64,000 nt of DNA from Fictibacillus nanhaiensis (lineage in GTDB: Bacteria > Bacillota > Bacilli > Bacillales > Fictibacillaceae): contig JAFHKR010000037.1 of NCBI GenBank assembly GCA_017052515.1, positions 186,001-250,000 on the forward strand. The letters are read 5' to 3'. The notes under the pieces are model-generated. The model saw only the letters and a list, made by a program, of their open reading frames with translations. It was not told the DNA's origin and ran no database searches. Below, in pieces: positions 16,259 to 24,397 of the stretch (position 1 is its first letter; every line of letters starts with the position of its first letter). The translations under genes were made by a program, and so were the position numbers.

Positions 16259-17692
16259 ATGGTTGTAGGTGATTTTGCAACAAAACGACAACTCGTTATT
16301 ATCGGAGGCGGACCAGGAGGATATCATGCTGCAATCCGTGCCGCTCAGCTTGGAATAGAAGTTACGCTGATCGAAAAAGAAAAGCTGGGCGGCGTTTGCC
16401 TTCATAAAGGGTGTATTCCTTCAAAGAGTCTAACGCAGTCTGCGGCTAACTTTGCCAGCCTTTCTCATTTTAAGAACATGGGGATCTCGGTTTCAGGGGC
16501 GAGTTTTGAGTATGACACGTTCACAAACTACTATTCTTCGGTTGTAGATGGACTGCAAAAGGGAGTAGAAGCCCTGATAAAAGCGAATAAGATTGAGCAT
16601 CTAAAGGGTACAGCCTCTTTCATGTCCAGTGAGAGAATAGGGATCGACTCTGGCCATCATTTTGAGATGTACGAATTTGAGCACGCTCTTATCGCTACAG
16701 GAAGTTCACCATTATTGCCGAAACAGGCAACTCTATCAAAGCGAGTGATGACACCACATACGTTGTGGGAGTTGAACGAGGTTCCGAAATCTTTGTTAAT
16801 CTATGGTGAAGACTATTTCGCTCTAGAGGCAGCAATGGCATTCAGACAGCTCGGTAGTGAAGTGAATATAGTCGTTCCGGCTGAAGGCTTTGGTTTAGAC
16901 GCTAGTATTGAAAAAGAATTACAGCGTGTTTTAAAGAAAAATAAGATAAGAGTTTTCAAGAATCATACATGGGATAGCGCTGAGGAAACGGATGATACCA
17001 TCACCGTTACGCTGAACAAAGATGGTTCTGAAAAAGTATCTGTTGAAGTTTCCCACGTACTGTATGCAGCTGGGTATTTACCGAATGTAGATGGACTTGG
17101 TCTTGATGTCATTTCGTTAGAACGAGATGAGAGTGGTTTTATTATTGTAAATGAACATAGCCAAAGTTCTGTTTCTAACATTTATGCAGCGGGTGACTGT
17201 ACGATCGGGATGAAGTTAGCTTCAAAAGCGATCAAGCAAGGAAAGACGGCTGCTGAACATATGGCAGGAATGCAGTCCGCGTTCAATCTAAGTCTTGTTC
17301 CGTATGTCATTCATACCAATCCACCTATTGCTTCTGTAGGCTTGACTGAAGAACAAGCTTTAGCTGAAGGCTACGAAGTAAAGACGGGACAGTTTTCCAT
17401 GAGTGGCAATGGGTTTGCTTCTATTCTTGGCCAAAAAGAAGGTCTGTCTAAGATGGTGATGAACTCAAAGAGTGATGTGGTGCTTGGCATTCACATGATG
17501 GGAGCAGGCGCTGTTGAGATGATTCAAGCAGGGACATTTGCACTTGAGATGGTTGCACGCGAAGAAGACTTGTCCTACCCCGTTTACGCGCATCCAGCTT
17601 TGAACGAAGCATGGCTTGAAGCGATCGAGAGCACGAGCGGAAAAGCGATTCATGTACCACCAGCTCGTAAAAAAGAGAAAAGTTCTGTATGA
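16259..17692 (+). CDS. 2-oxoacid dehydrogenase E3 (dihydrolipoyl dehydrogenase)
   Basis: 477-residue FAD disulfide oxidoreductase. GGGPGGYHAAIRAAQ is the FAD loop and the redox pair is Cys47/Cys52 in GGVCLHKGCIPSKSL. The NAD domain and the dimer interface follow, with HPALNEAWLEA providing the His-Glu dyad. The ATG follows the E2 stop with no gap. It reoxidises the lipoyl arm with NAD. A complex-specific E3 inside the operon suggests a self-contained catabolic complex. A terminator follows. Confidence 0.88.
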   Translation: MVVGDFATKRQLVIIGGGPGGYHAAIRAAQLGIEVTLIEKEKLGGVCLHKGCIPSKSLTQSAANFASLSHFKNMGISVSGASFEYDTFTNYYSSVVDGLQKGVEALIKANKIEHLKGTASFMSSERIGIDSGHHFEMYEFEHALIATGSSPLLPKQATLSKRVMTPHTLWELNEVPKSLLIYGEDYFALEAAMAFRQLGSEVNIVVPAEGFGLDASIEKELQRVLKKNKIRVFKNHTWDSAEETDDTITVTLNKDGSEKVSVEVSHVLYAAGYLPNVDGLGLDVISLERDESGFIIVNEHSQSSVSNIYAAGDCTIGMKLASKAIKQGKTAAEHMAGMQSAFNLSLVPYVIHTNPPIASVGLTEEQALAEGYEVKTGQFSMSGNGFASILGQKEGLSKMVMNSKSDVVLGIHMMGAGAVEMIQAGTFALEMVAREEDLSYPVYAHPALNEAWLEAIESTSGKAIHVPPARKKEKSSV

Positions 17693-17706
17693 GTAATGAT
17701 GATGTT

Positions 17707-17734
17707 AAAAAACGGTCTTATCGGCCGTTTTTTT
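17707..17734 (+). terminator. Terminator after the E3 gene
   Basis: AAAAAACGG pairs with CCGTTTTTTT, closing the catabolic run. Confidence 0.85.
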
Positions 17735-18143
17735 GTTGGGGTTGAGGGTATATGGCACTTAGAATCTGTCGAGTTATGTCATCTCGCCGATATATGATCA
17801 AAACTCGCCGGATTATTGCTAAAACTCGCTGGAAAAAGTCCAAAATTTCTAGGATTAATGGCTGAATTTCTAGCATTAGGTGTGCTTATACCCCCATTGG
17901 TATCAGTGGGAACTTCTTTCGATGACCTAAAGACGTTTATTTAGGCTACAAAAGGAATCACAGCGACCAAAATTTCTAAAACTTTCACTCAAAACCTTAT
18001 GAAACGTGAAAATCAATCAGAATTAACAAACAATTATCACTCACATGCCATTTTCTTTTTCGGGCTACATATATTAAAATGGCGATAAGATAACATTCGT
18101 TTTTAGCACTTATAACGGATATAAAAGAAGTGAGGAATGCTGT
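17735..18143. other. Gene-free interval
   Basis: No frame with a ribosome site is visible. The left half holds the degenerate 21-bp array listed next. The rest is A+T-rich and presumably contains the promoter for the MurG paralogue. Confidence 0.6.
17783..17887 (+). repeat. Degenerate 21-bp periodic array (five units)
   Basis: Units begin every 21 bases at 17783, 17804, 17825, 17846 and 17867. The first three begin CTCGCCG, CTCGCCG and CTCGCTG and end AAAA; the last two begin TTTCTAG. It starts about 50 bases after the terminator of the preceding operon and is non-coding. Confidence 0.6.
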
Positions 18144-19208
18144 TTGAAGAAGTTAGTTTTAACTGGCGGTGGTTCAGCTGGACACGTAACACCGCATCTG
18201 GCGTTAATACCTAAATTGGAGAAGATGGGATGGGACTTGAATTACATCGGTTCTGTTGATGGTATAGAAAAAAGTTTGATACAAGATGGAACGAACGTCC
18301 CTTATCATGGAATTTCGAGTGGGAAACTTCGTCGTTATTTTGACTTGAAAAATATAAAAGATCCTTTTAAAGTGGCAGCTGGTGTTGCACAAGCTTATTT
18401 TAAGCTCGGGAAAATAAAGCCAGATGCTGTTTTCTCAAAAGGAGGTTTCGTGGCTGTACCTGTGGTTATCGCTGCATGGATGCGTAAGATTCCTGTTTAC
18501 ATCCATGAATCAGATATTACGCCAGGTTTGGCTAATAAGATTTCATCTAAATTTGCTTCTAAAATCTTTGTTACGTTTGATGAAGCGAAGAAACATTTTG
18601 CTGCAGGGCAAGCGATCGTAACGGGTTCACCGATTCGAGATGAACTGCTTCAGGGGACAAGAGAAAAGGGTTTGTCCTTCTTAGGTTTTCGAAGCCATCT
18701 ACCGGTACTCACGATCATGGGCGGTAGCTTAGGTGCGCGTAAAATCAATGAAGCGCTTCGTGAAGCACTGCCTGAATTGTTACGTTCTTATCAGATCGTT
18801 CACATCTGTGGAAAAGGCAATTTAGACGAAAGTTTAATAAATACAGAAGGCTACAGACAGTTCGAGTATATTCAAAGTGAACTTCCAGATGTGGTTGCAG
18901 CAACGGACTTTGTCATTTCTCGTGCTGGATCGAATAGTATCTTTGAGTGGCTGACGCTTAAGATTCCGATGCTGCTTATCCCGCTTTCAAGAGCCGCGAG
19001 CAGGGGGGATCAGATCCTTAATGCGCAATCCTTTGAAAAACAAGGTTATTGCCACGTTCTATATGAAGAAGAACTAACAAAAGTAACGTTGATTACTTCT
19101 CTAAAAGATCTGAAAGCAGATCAAGACCAGATGAAGAAAAACATGGACACATTTAAAGCTTCTGATAGTGTAGACCTTATTCTGCGCACGATCACAGGAC
19201 AGAAGTAA
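18144..19208 (+). CDS. MurG-like UDP-GlcNAc:undecaprenyl-PP-MurNAc-pentapeptide transferase paralogue
   Basis: 354-residue GT28 glycosyltransferase. It has the glycine-rich start [15 protein letters not shown], the central [13 protein letters not shown] and the nucleotide-sugar site [14 protein letters not shown]. MurG adds GlcNAc to lipid I, making lipid II on the inner membrane face. It stands alone rather than in a division/cell-wall cluster, so it is probably a second copy; some Bacillus species have two. The TTG start has GAGG about eight bases upstream. No promoter was assigned with confidence. Confidence 0.82.
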   Translation: MKKLVLTGGGSAGHVTPHLALIPKLEKMGWDLNYIGSVDGIEKSLIQDGTNVPYHGISSGKLRRYFDLKNIKDPFKVAAGVAQAYFKLGKIKPDAVFSKGGFVAVPVVIAAWMRKIPVYIHESDITPGLANKISSKFASKIFVTFDEAKKHFAAGQAIVTGSPIRDELLQGTREKGLSFLGFRSHLPVLTIMGGSLGARKINEALREALPELLRSYQIVHICGKGNLDESLINTEGYRQFEYIQSELPDVVAATDFVISRAGSNSIFEWLTLKIPMLLIPLSRAASRGDQILNAQSFEKQGYCHVLYEEELTKVTLITSLKDLKADQDQMKKNMDTFKASDSVDLILRTITGQK

Positions 19209-19211
19209 TGA

Positions 19212-19242
19212 TAAGGGGTCTGTCCCGGGGACAGACCCCTTA
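19212..19242. repeat. 31-bp near-perfect palindrome
   Basis: TAAGGGGTCTGTCCC and GGGACAGACCCCTTA are exact reverse complements separated by one G. It lies four bases after the MurG paralogue stop and lacks a T run, so it is a weak terminator at best. The GGGGTCTGTCCC core resembles a REP-like palindrome that I recall from Bacillus genomes. Confidence 0.8.
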
Positions 19243-19288
19243 CCATTTAATCAACATCACATCTTACAAAAACGGAGATGAAAAAGAG

Positions 19289-20014
19289 ATGATGCCAAGC
19301 CCTGCCTTACATAGAGAAGAAACTCCTGCAGACTGGAAGAAAGGTGTTCAAGCTGGACTGCCGATCGCGATTGGCTATATGCCTGTTGCATTTACATTTG
19401 GTCTGCTAGCTAAAGCGGCAGAGTTAAGTCTTTTTGAAGCGATTGGGATGAGTGTTATCGTGTTTGCAGGTGCCTCACAATATATCGCCTTATCGATGAT
19501 TGTGGCAATGAGTGGTGCCGCAGAATTGATTCTGACTACTTTTATCATGAACATTAGGCATCTTCTCATGAGTGCTTCTCTCAAAGAACGTGCAGAAGAT
19601 GATCCTAAGTGGTTACGAGCGATCTACGCTTTTTTCATTACGGATGAGACTTTTTCTGTGGCTGCGACCTCACCCGAAAAAAAGATCACGGGAAGCTACT
19701 TGCTTGGTTTAGGAGTTGTTGCATACAGCTGCTGGGTGATCTTTTCAGGCGTGGGTTATCTGATGGGAGCAGGACTTCCGCAATCACTTCAAGATAGTAT
19801 GGGAATCGCGCTATATGCGATGTTTATTGCACTGCTCGTCCCTGCTGCAAAAAAAAGCAAGAAGGTAATCGCTCTTGCCACAAGTGCAGGAGTATTAAAT
19901 TCAATATTCTCTTTGGTCCCAACCTTAAAAGGCGGCTGGGGAATCATTCTATCCACTTTAATCGCGGCAGTTACGATCGAGTTTTTTATGAGGGGGGATG
20001 AGAGAGATGAGTGA
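19289..20014 (+). CDS. azlC: AzlC-family branched-chain amino acid exporter, large subunit
   Basis: 241 residues with several membrane helices and the AzlC signature (GLPIAIGYMPVAFTFGLLAK, GASQYIALSMI, NIRHLLMSASL). With AzlD it exports branched-chain amino acids and analogues. The ATG at 19289 excludes an open stretch upstream that merely translates the 31-bp palindrome. azlD overlaps its 3' end. Confidence 0.87.
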   Translation: MMPSPALHREETPADWKKGVQAGLPIAIGYMPVAFTFGLLAKAAELSLFEAIGMSVIVFAGASQYIALSMIVAMSGAAELILTTFIMNIRHLLMSASLKERAEDDPKWLRAIYAFFITDETFSVAATSPEKKITGSYLLGLGVVAYSCWVIFSGVGYLMGAGLPQSLQDSMGIALYAMFIALLVPAAKKSKKVIALATSAGVLNSIFSLVPTLKGGWGIILSTLIAAVTIEFFMRGDERDE

Positions 20015-20312
20015 TCATTTAATATGGGTCATTGTTGGGATGGGAATCGTAACCTATATTCCTAGGATGTTGCCGCTCGTTCTCTTTCATACGAATCATC
20101 TCCATCCAAGGATACAAGGGATCTTGAAGAACGTTCCTTTTGCTATATTAGGAGCACTCATCTTTCCGGGTGTGTTAACCATTAATCCGGAAAATTATCT
20201 ATATGGGGGAATTGGTGCAGCAGCAGCATTCATCGCAGCTTGGTTGAACTTAAATGTGATTGTAGTGGTGCTATCTTCTATCTTTGTTTTGTATGGTTAT
20301 ACGCTTCTGTAG
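20007..20312 (+). CDS. azlD: AzlD small subunit of the branched-chain amino acid exporter
   Basis: About 101 residues with three or four hydrophobic segments; MGIVTYIPRMLPLVLF is typical of AzlD. It overlaps azlC by eight bases, consistent with one complex. The ATG at 20007 is favoured by the G-rich site at 19992-19997; an ATG at 19998 is also in frame. Confidence 0.83.
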   Translation: MSDHLIWVIVGMGIVTYIPRMLPLVLFHTNHLHPRIQGILKNVPFAILGALIFPGVLTINPENYLYGGIGAAAAFIAAWLNLNVIVVVLSSIFVLYGYTLL

Positions 20313-20354
20313 GATATTGTCATAATTTACTTTGTAAATAATACACCTTATGAA

Positions 20355-20383
20355 TTGATTTGTTGAAAAGGTGGGCGTATAAT
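20355..20383 (+). promoter_or_regulatory. SigA promoter for the 43-aa gene
   Basis: TTGATT (20355-20360), 17 bases, then the consensus TATAAT (20378-20383), 26 bases before the start codon. Confidence 0.75.
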
Positions 20384-20408
20384 CACAATTAAAAGGAGGA
20401 GATACAAG

Positions 20409-20540
20409 ATGCCTCATTTAGTTCGTTTTGTACTAATTGGTTTGTTTTCCGTTTCAGCTTTATCTGTACTCTCTTTTCAAGCCGTTGAGATTTTTCATGC
20501 TGTAACTGACGTTGTTCAATCTTTTATCTATAAAGATTAA
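20409..20540 (+). CDS. Small hydrophobic protein, 43 residues
   Basis: It begins MPHLVRFVLIGLFSVSALSV and ends QSFIYKD. One hydrophobic helix (about residues 5-24) is followed by a short amphipathic tail, with no cysteines. Support is strong for such a short gene: AAAAGGAGGAG seven bases before the ATG, a consensus promoter upstream and a compact terminator downstream, making a one-gene transcription unit. I do not recognise the family. A membrane peptide or secreted signal is possible; an untranslated small RNA is less likely given the ribosome site. Confidence 0.72.
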   Translation: MPHLVRFVLIGLFSVSALSVLSFQAVEIFHAVTDVVQSFIYKD

Positions 20541-20556
20541 TAATTTGTAAAATCGG

Positions 20557-20581
20557 AGAGCTATCTATAGCTCTTTTTTTT
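20557..20581 (+). terminator. Terminator after the 43-aa gene
   Basis: AGAGCTAT and ATAGCTCT form an 8-bp stem followed by eight T. Confidence 0.88.
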
Positions 20582-20668
20582 GTTACCTGATAAGCTTCAA
20601 ATAATGATTAACAAGCTTTCAATTATGGGTACACTTACTAATGGACTAAGCAATAAAGGATGATTTAG

Positions 20669-21529
20669 ATGAAATTAATCGCAATTGATATGGATGGGAC
20701 TTTAGTTAATCGACAGTTAAAAGTCACAAAAGAAAATAGTGAGACCATCAAAGATGCTGTAAACGATGGCCATCATGTTGTCATCGCTACAGGTCGATCT
20801 TATGATGAAGCCAAACATACGCTAGAAGATGCTGACCTTCATCTTCCGCTTATTTGCGTGAATGGTGCAGAGATAAGATCAGAAGGATGGGAGATTCTTT
20901 CTTCAACACCTTTAACGTTTCAGCAATACGAAGATATTAAAAAAATACTGGACGAAGAAGATATTTATTATGAGCTCTACACGAGCAAAGGAACGTTTAC
21001 AGACAATCGTGAAAAAGCATACGAAGTAATGAAAGATATCGTATTAACTTCCAATCCAGAAGCAACAGATGACGATGTACAAAAAGCGGCTCTTCGTCGT
21101 TTTCGCCTAGGATTAGTAAGCGTTGTAGGCGATTTTGACAAACTTCTAAGTGAGAAAGGAATCGAAGTTTATAAATTTCTTGCTTTTTCTAGTGATACTG
21201 AAAAGCTCAAACGTGCCTTTCAACATTTAAAAGGTGTTGAATCTCTAGCGGTCAGTGCTTCTGCTGATAACAACTTAGAGATCACGAACAGTGAAGCACA
21301 AAAAGGGGTAGCGGTTCAGCGATATGCTGAACTGAAAGGAATCTCTTTACAAGATACGATGGCAATTGGTGATAACTACAACGATATTTCCATGTTAGAA
21401 GTGGCTGGTTTTCCTGTAGCGATGGGAAATGCAGTGGATGAGGTAAAAGAGATGGCCGCATTTGTTACAAAAGAGAACGACGAGAGCGGTGTCTCGTTTG
21501 CGATCAAAAAATTCTTAGAACAAAAATAA
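20669..21529 (+). CDS. Cof-type HAD-IIB hydrolase
   Basis: 286 residues: the nucleophile motif DMDGTLVN at the start, ATGRSYDEA (motif II region), an inserted cap domain and the C-terminal GDNYNDISMLEVAG motif. Cof-type proteins are cytosolic sugar-phosphate or cofactor phosphatases, often promiscuous. Monocistronic, with a terminator directly after. The substrate is not predictable. Confidence 0.88.
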   Translation: MKLIAIDMDGTLVNRQLKVTKENSETIKDAVNDGHHVVIATGRSYDEAKHTLEDADLHLPLICVNGAEIRSEGWEILSSTPLTFQQYEDIKKILDEEDIYYELYTSKGTFTDNREKAYEVMKDIVLTSNPEATDDDVQKAALRRFRLGLVSVVGDFDKLLSEKGIEVYKFLAFSSDTEKLKRAFQHLKGVESLAVSASADNNLEITNSEAQKGVAVQRYAELKGISLQDTMAIGDNYNDISMLEVAGFPVAMGNAVDEVKEMAAFVTKENDESGVSFAIKKFLEQK

Positions 21530-21536
21530 GCACTTA

Positions 21537-21573
21537 CAAAAGCTGGTTCGAACATTTCGGACTAGCTTTTTTT
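21537..21573 (+). terminator. Terminator after the Cof-type hydrolase
   Basis: AAAAGCT...AGCTTTTTTT stem with inner GTTCG/CGGAC pairing. Confidence 0.8.
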
Positions 21574-21585
21574 GTATACATAAAC

Positions 21586-21639
21586 TTCACATGTGATTTA
21601 CATAAATGCAAAAGCAGGTTCACATTCCCTTGTTACAGT
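21586..21639 (+). promoter_or_regulatory. Candidate Pho box and promoter of glpQ
   Basis: TTCACA (21586), TTTACA (21597), a degenerate slot at 21608, TTCACA (21619) and TTGTTA (21630) fall on an exact 11-base period. That is the known PhoP binding layout in Bacillus (TTNACA direct repeats). A possible -10, TACAGT (21634-21639), follows. This predicts induction by phosphate starvation. Confidence 0.65.
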
Positions 21640-21680
21640 GACAAAGTAGTTCACTTACAACAAAGGGAGAGTGCAACAGG

Positions 21681-22538
21681 ATGAAGAAATTATTAAAAAC
21701 GGGTATAGGAGCTTTAGCACTAAGTCTTACATTGATGGGGGCTGATAGTTCAGTGGTTGATGCAAAAGAAAAACATAAAGACATCTTAAATGTTGCGCAT
21801 CGAGGAGCTTCTGGTTATGCGCCAGAACACACGATCACTTCTTATAAGATGGGTGAAAAAATGCATGGAGATTACATTGAAGTCGATCTTCAGATGACAA
21901 AAGATGGCGAGTTGATCGCTATGCACGACGAGACCCTAGACCGTACAACGAATGGAACAGGGCAAGTAAAAGATTATACACTGGAAGAGATCAAACAGCT
22001 TGATGCAGGAAGCTGGTTTAATGAGAAATATCCAGAACGTGCACAAGCTGATTATGAAGGTCTTCAAGTACCAACATTGAAAGAAGTATTCGAGACATTT
22101 GGTAAGAATGCGAACTATTATATTGAAACAAAATCACCTGAAGTTTATCCGGGAATGGAACAAAAGCTTCTTGATGAAGTAAATGAATATGGAATTAATA
22201 AAGATAAGCTGTTGGTTCAATCGTTCAGCTCTGAAAGTCTTTTAAAGATGAATGAGCTCGATCCGTCCGTGAAACTTGTTCAGCTTTTAGAGTATACAAC
22301 TCCTGCTGAGTTAACGGATAGAGAAGTGCAAACCATCAAAGAATATGCGATGGGAATCGGGCCGAACAGCGATATGATCGACCGCGAGTATGTACAAAAA
22401 GCGGTGCAGAACGGTCTTGAAATCCATCCGTATACGGTAAACGAAAAAGAAGAGATGCAGAAACTGATCGACTGGGGTGTTACAGGTATTTTCACCAACT
22501 TCCCAGATCTGCTTCATGAAGTAAAAAAAGGGAAATAA
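21681..22538 (+). CDS. glpQ: Secreted glycerophosphodiester phosphodiesterase
   Basis: 285 residues with an N-terminal signal peptide (KK, then a hydrophobic run, likely cleaved near VDAKE). The GDPD core has the catalytic HRGASGYAPEHT and the metal-binding EVDLQMTKDG and MHDETLDRTTNG. It releases glycerol 3-phosphate from deacylated phospholipids or teichoic acid, outside the cell. The Pho-box-like array upstream fits phosphate scavenging, as for B. subtilis glpQ. Confidence 0.88.
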   Translation: MKKLLKTGIGALALSLTLMGADSSVVDAKEKHKDILNVAHRGASGYAPEHTITSYKMGEKMHGDYIEVDLQMTKDGELIAMHDETLDRTTNGTGQVKDYTLEEIKQLDAGSWFNEKYPERAQADYEGLQVPTLKEVFETFGKNANYYIETKSPEVYPGMEQKLLDEVNEYGINKDKLLVQSFSSESLLKMNELDPSVKLVQLLEYTTPAELTDREVQTIKEYAMGIGPNSDMIDREYVQKAVQNGLEIHPYTVNEKEEMQKLIDWGVTGIFTNFPDLLHEVKKGK

Positions 22539-22543
22539 GTAAG

Positions 22544-22577
22544 AAAAGCAGCTGACATGAGTCTCAGCTGCTTTTTT
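22544..22577. terminator. Bidirectional terminator between glpQ and the DUF421 gene
   Basis: AAAAGCAGCTGA pairs with TCAGCTGCTTTT. The stop codon of the convergent gene lies in the right arm. Confidence 0.85.
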
Positions 22578-23262
22578 CTTTTTTTACAAAAAATACTTCG
22601 CCATCATCTTGCAGCTGTGCAAAAAAGACTTCTTTAACATCTTGATAGCCTGCACTCCTTAATTGCTGATCCAACCATTCGTCTGACAAGTTATACTCCT
22701 TAAATGGCTGATCCATTTTTTCTCCGTTCGAGATCAACATGGTTGGTAAATATTGAGGTGCTTCTGGGGGAAGGTTTAAATCTTCTTTTGTGACAGAATC
22801 TTTGAGTGGTTTCTTTAATACACTGAGTTGTCCATTCGGCTCCATGACCGCATATTCTACTTCTGTAATATCAAATACAGCACCGATCCTGAGCAGCATT
22901 AAAAGGTCATCCATCGACATCTGCATCCGCTTAAGCTCTTTTTGCATGATCTGTCCCTTTTTTATAACGATCGTCGGTTGGCTCTTCGTTAGTTTTGTGA
23001 GCAGGGGAGAGTGGCGATTAAGAAATTCTATGCCAAACACGGCCAGTGCCCAGAAGGTCAGAGAAGCCAAGCTCTCCCAAACCGTTATCTCTTTATGAAC
23101 GACCATGTCTCCGATGATATTACCCATTGCGATACCTGTTGCATAATTAAAAAAAGTCAGTTCACCAAGTTGTTTTTTTCCGAGCAACCTCATGAGCAAC
23201 AACAAAAAGGCAAAGCCTAGAACCGTTCTATAGATCGTGATTAAGATTCCATCCATCGTCAT
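22564..23262 (-). CDS. DUF421 membrane protein (YetF/YrbG type)
   Basis: 232 residues. Three hydrophobic N-terminal segments (about 8-30, 35-55, 62-82) with the conserved LLRLLGKKQLGELTFFNY-like region are followed by a cytosolic domain containing NRHSPLLTKLTKSQPTIVIKKG and LLRIGAVFDITEVEYAVMEP. Bacillus homologues are abundant, some linked to spores; the molecular function is unknown. Single-gene unit. Confidence 0.85.
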   Translation of the reverse strand: MTMDGILITIYRTVLGFAFLLLLMRLLGKKQLGELTFFNYATGIAMGNIIGDMVVHKEITVWESLASLTFWALAVFGIEFLNRHSPLLTKLTKSQPTIVIKKGQIMQKELKRMQMSMDDLLMLLRIGAVFDITEVEYAVMEPNGQLSVLKKPLKDSVTKEDLNLPPEAPQYLPTMLISNGEKMDQPFKEYNLSDEWLDQQLRSAGYQDVKEVFFAQLQDDGEVFFVKKEKSS

Positions 23263-23314
23263 CCCTCATTTACATTTGCTGTTATCAGGATGCCCAAACA
23301 AAAATAAGGCAAAC

Positions 23315-23344
23315 AAAAAAGAGCGAACCTGTTGTCCGCTCTTC
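23315..23344 (-). terminator. Terminator of the GntR-ABC operon
   Basis: On the minus strand GAAGAGCG pairs with CGCTCTTTTTT and the stem ends in T. Confidence 0.75.
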
Positions 23345-23347
23345 TCT

Positions 23348-24397
23348 TTATTTTCCGAACTGCATACGGAGATGAATCAATTTTTTTAACATGAAGAATG
23401 CTAATACGCCACCTATTGTTGCAGATAGGTAATAGCCGATAAGCGATCTAGAATCATAGTCACCAAATATACCTCCACCTAACATTCCGAACGTTAGAGC
23501 AAAGCACAATATAACGCCAAAGGTAAAGAATCCTCTTCCTTTTTCAAAAACAAGTAACCTACCATTATTCTCGTTCTTTGTTCTGTGAAAGAGTAGGGTT
23601 CCAAAAACTACGGATAGTATCGTATAAGCAAGTGGAATGAGTAACATGACATATGGTATATGTGAGATATCAGTAATAGAATTTTCCGAAAGATCTACAT
23701 AATATTGAAAATCAATAATAGGTATAGGCAGTGTGAAACTATTGATTAGATCGCTAAATACTTGAGTGGCATGCACACCACGATTAATAGAAATTCCATG
23801 GTACTCTAAAAATGACACTATTAGAGATAAAAAACCAAGCGGGAAAAGTAGAAAGATACCACTCAAAACCAATTGAGAAATTAAACTTCCTGCAATCGTA
23901 CCAATAAATAAACTAAAAGAAAAAATAGCGATAGAGAACGGAATAACAATGATCATGAAATCAAAAAGAAATGTGGCATCTGTTACTTCTGAAAGAATCG
24001 TAAACTTTACAATCAACATGCATAAAAGCAAGTTTAATAGAAGACCCGTTGTAATATGACTAACGCCAAAGATCCATTTTGAGAGAAAGATATCCTTCCG
24101 TTTAAAAGGAAGTGAGAAAGTTAAATCAGTCGCATGAGCCGTTCGTTCACTTCCTACTAATAAGGCAGCCAACCCAACGATCAAAAATAAGAAAAATACG
24201 ATATCTGCACCAGAAAAATGAAAGTTCAAGTAATAGTTTTCAGGTGCATCGGTATATGGATTATTTTTTTCTGTTAACATACTTTGGGCTTTTCCAAAGA
24301 ATGAGTAAGGTAAAAACAAGAATAAGGCGATATAGATTCCCCACACGGCAGGGCTTCCAAGTTTTTGGTTTCTCATCCACAATGCTTTATGAAACAT
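23348..24397 (-). CDS. ABC transporter permease of a GntR-controlled operon
   Basis: 349 residues with six or more membrane helices (for example FFLFLIVGLAALLVGSERTA and LVLSGIFLLFPLGFLSLIV). GGAGGTG six bases upstream sets the ATG at 24397, which lies inside the end of the ATPase gene. No close family name is recognised beyond ABC-2/YtrC-D-like permease. Substrate unknown; by analogy with ytr operons it may answer to cell-wall stress. Confidence 0.78.
   Translation of the reverse strand: MFHKALWMRNQKLGSPAVWGIYIALFLFLPYSFFGKAQSMLTEKNNPYTDAPENYYLNFHFSGADIVFFLFLIVGLAALLVGSERTAHATDLTFSLPFKRKDIFLSKWIFGVSHITTGLLLNLLLCMLIVKFTILSEVTDATFLFDFMIIVIPFSIAIFSFSLFIGTIAGSLISQLVLSGIFLLFPLGFLSLIVSFLEYHGISINRGVHATQVFSDLINSFTLPIPIIDFQYYVDLSENSITDISHIPYVMLLIPLAYTILSVVFGTLLFHRTKNENNGRLLVFEKGRGFFTFGVILCFALTFGMLGGGIFGDYDSRSLIGYYLSATIGGVLAFFMLKKLIHLRMQFGK

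Noticed and set aside
12911-17692. Standard branched-chain bkd cluster
   Set aside because: ptb, buk and a BkdR-type SigL activator are absent, and the dehydrogenase carries phenylalanine-type residues. Branched-chain activity remains possible but is not the first choice.
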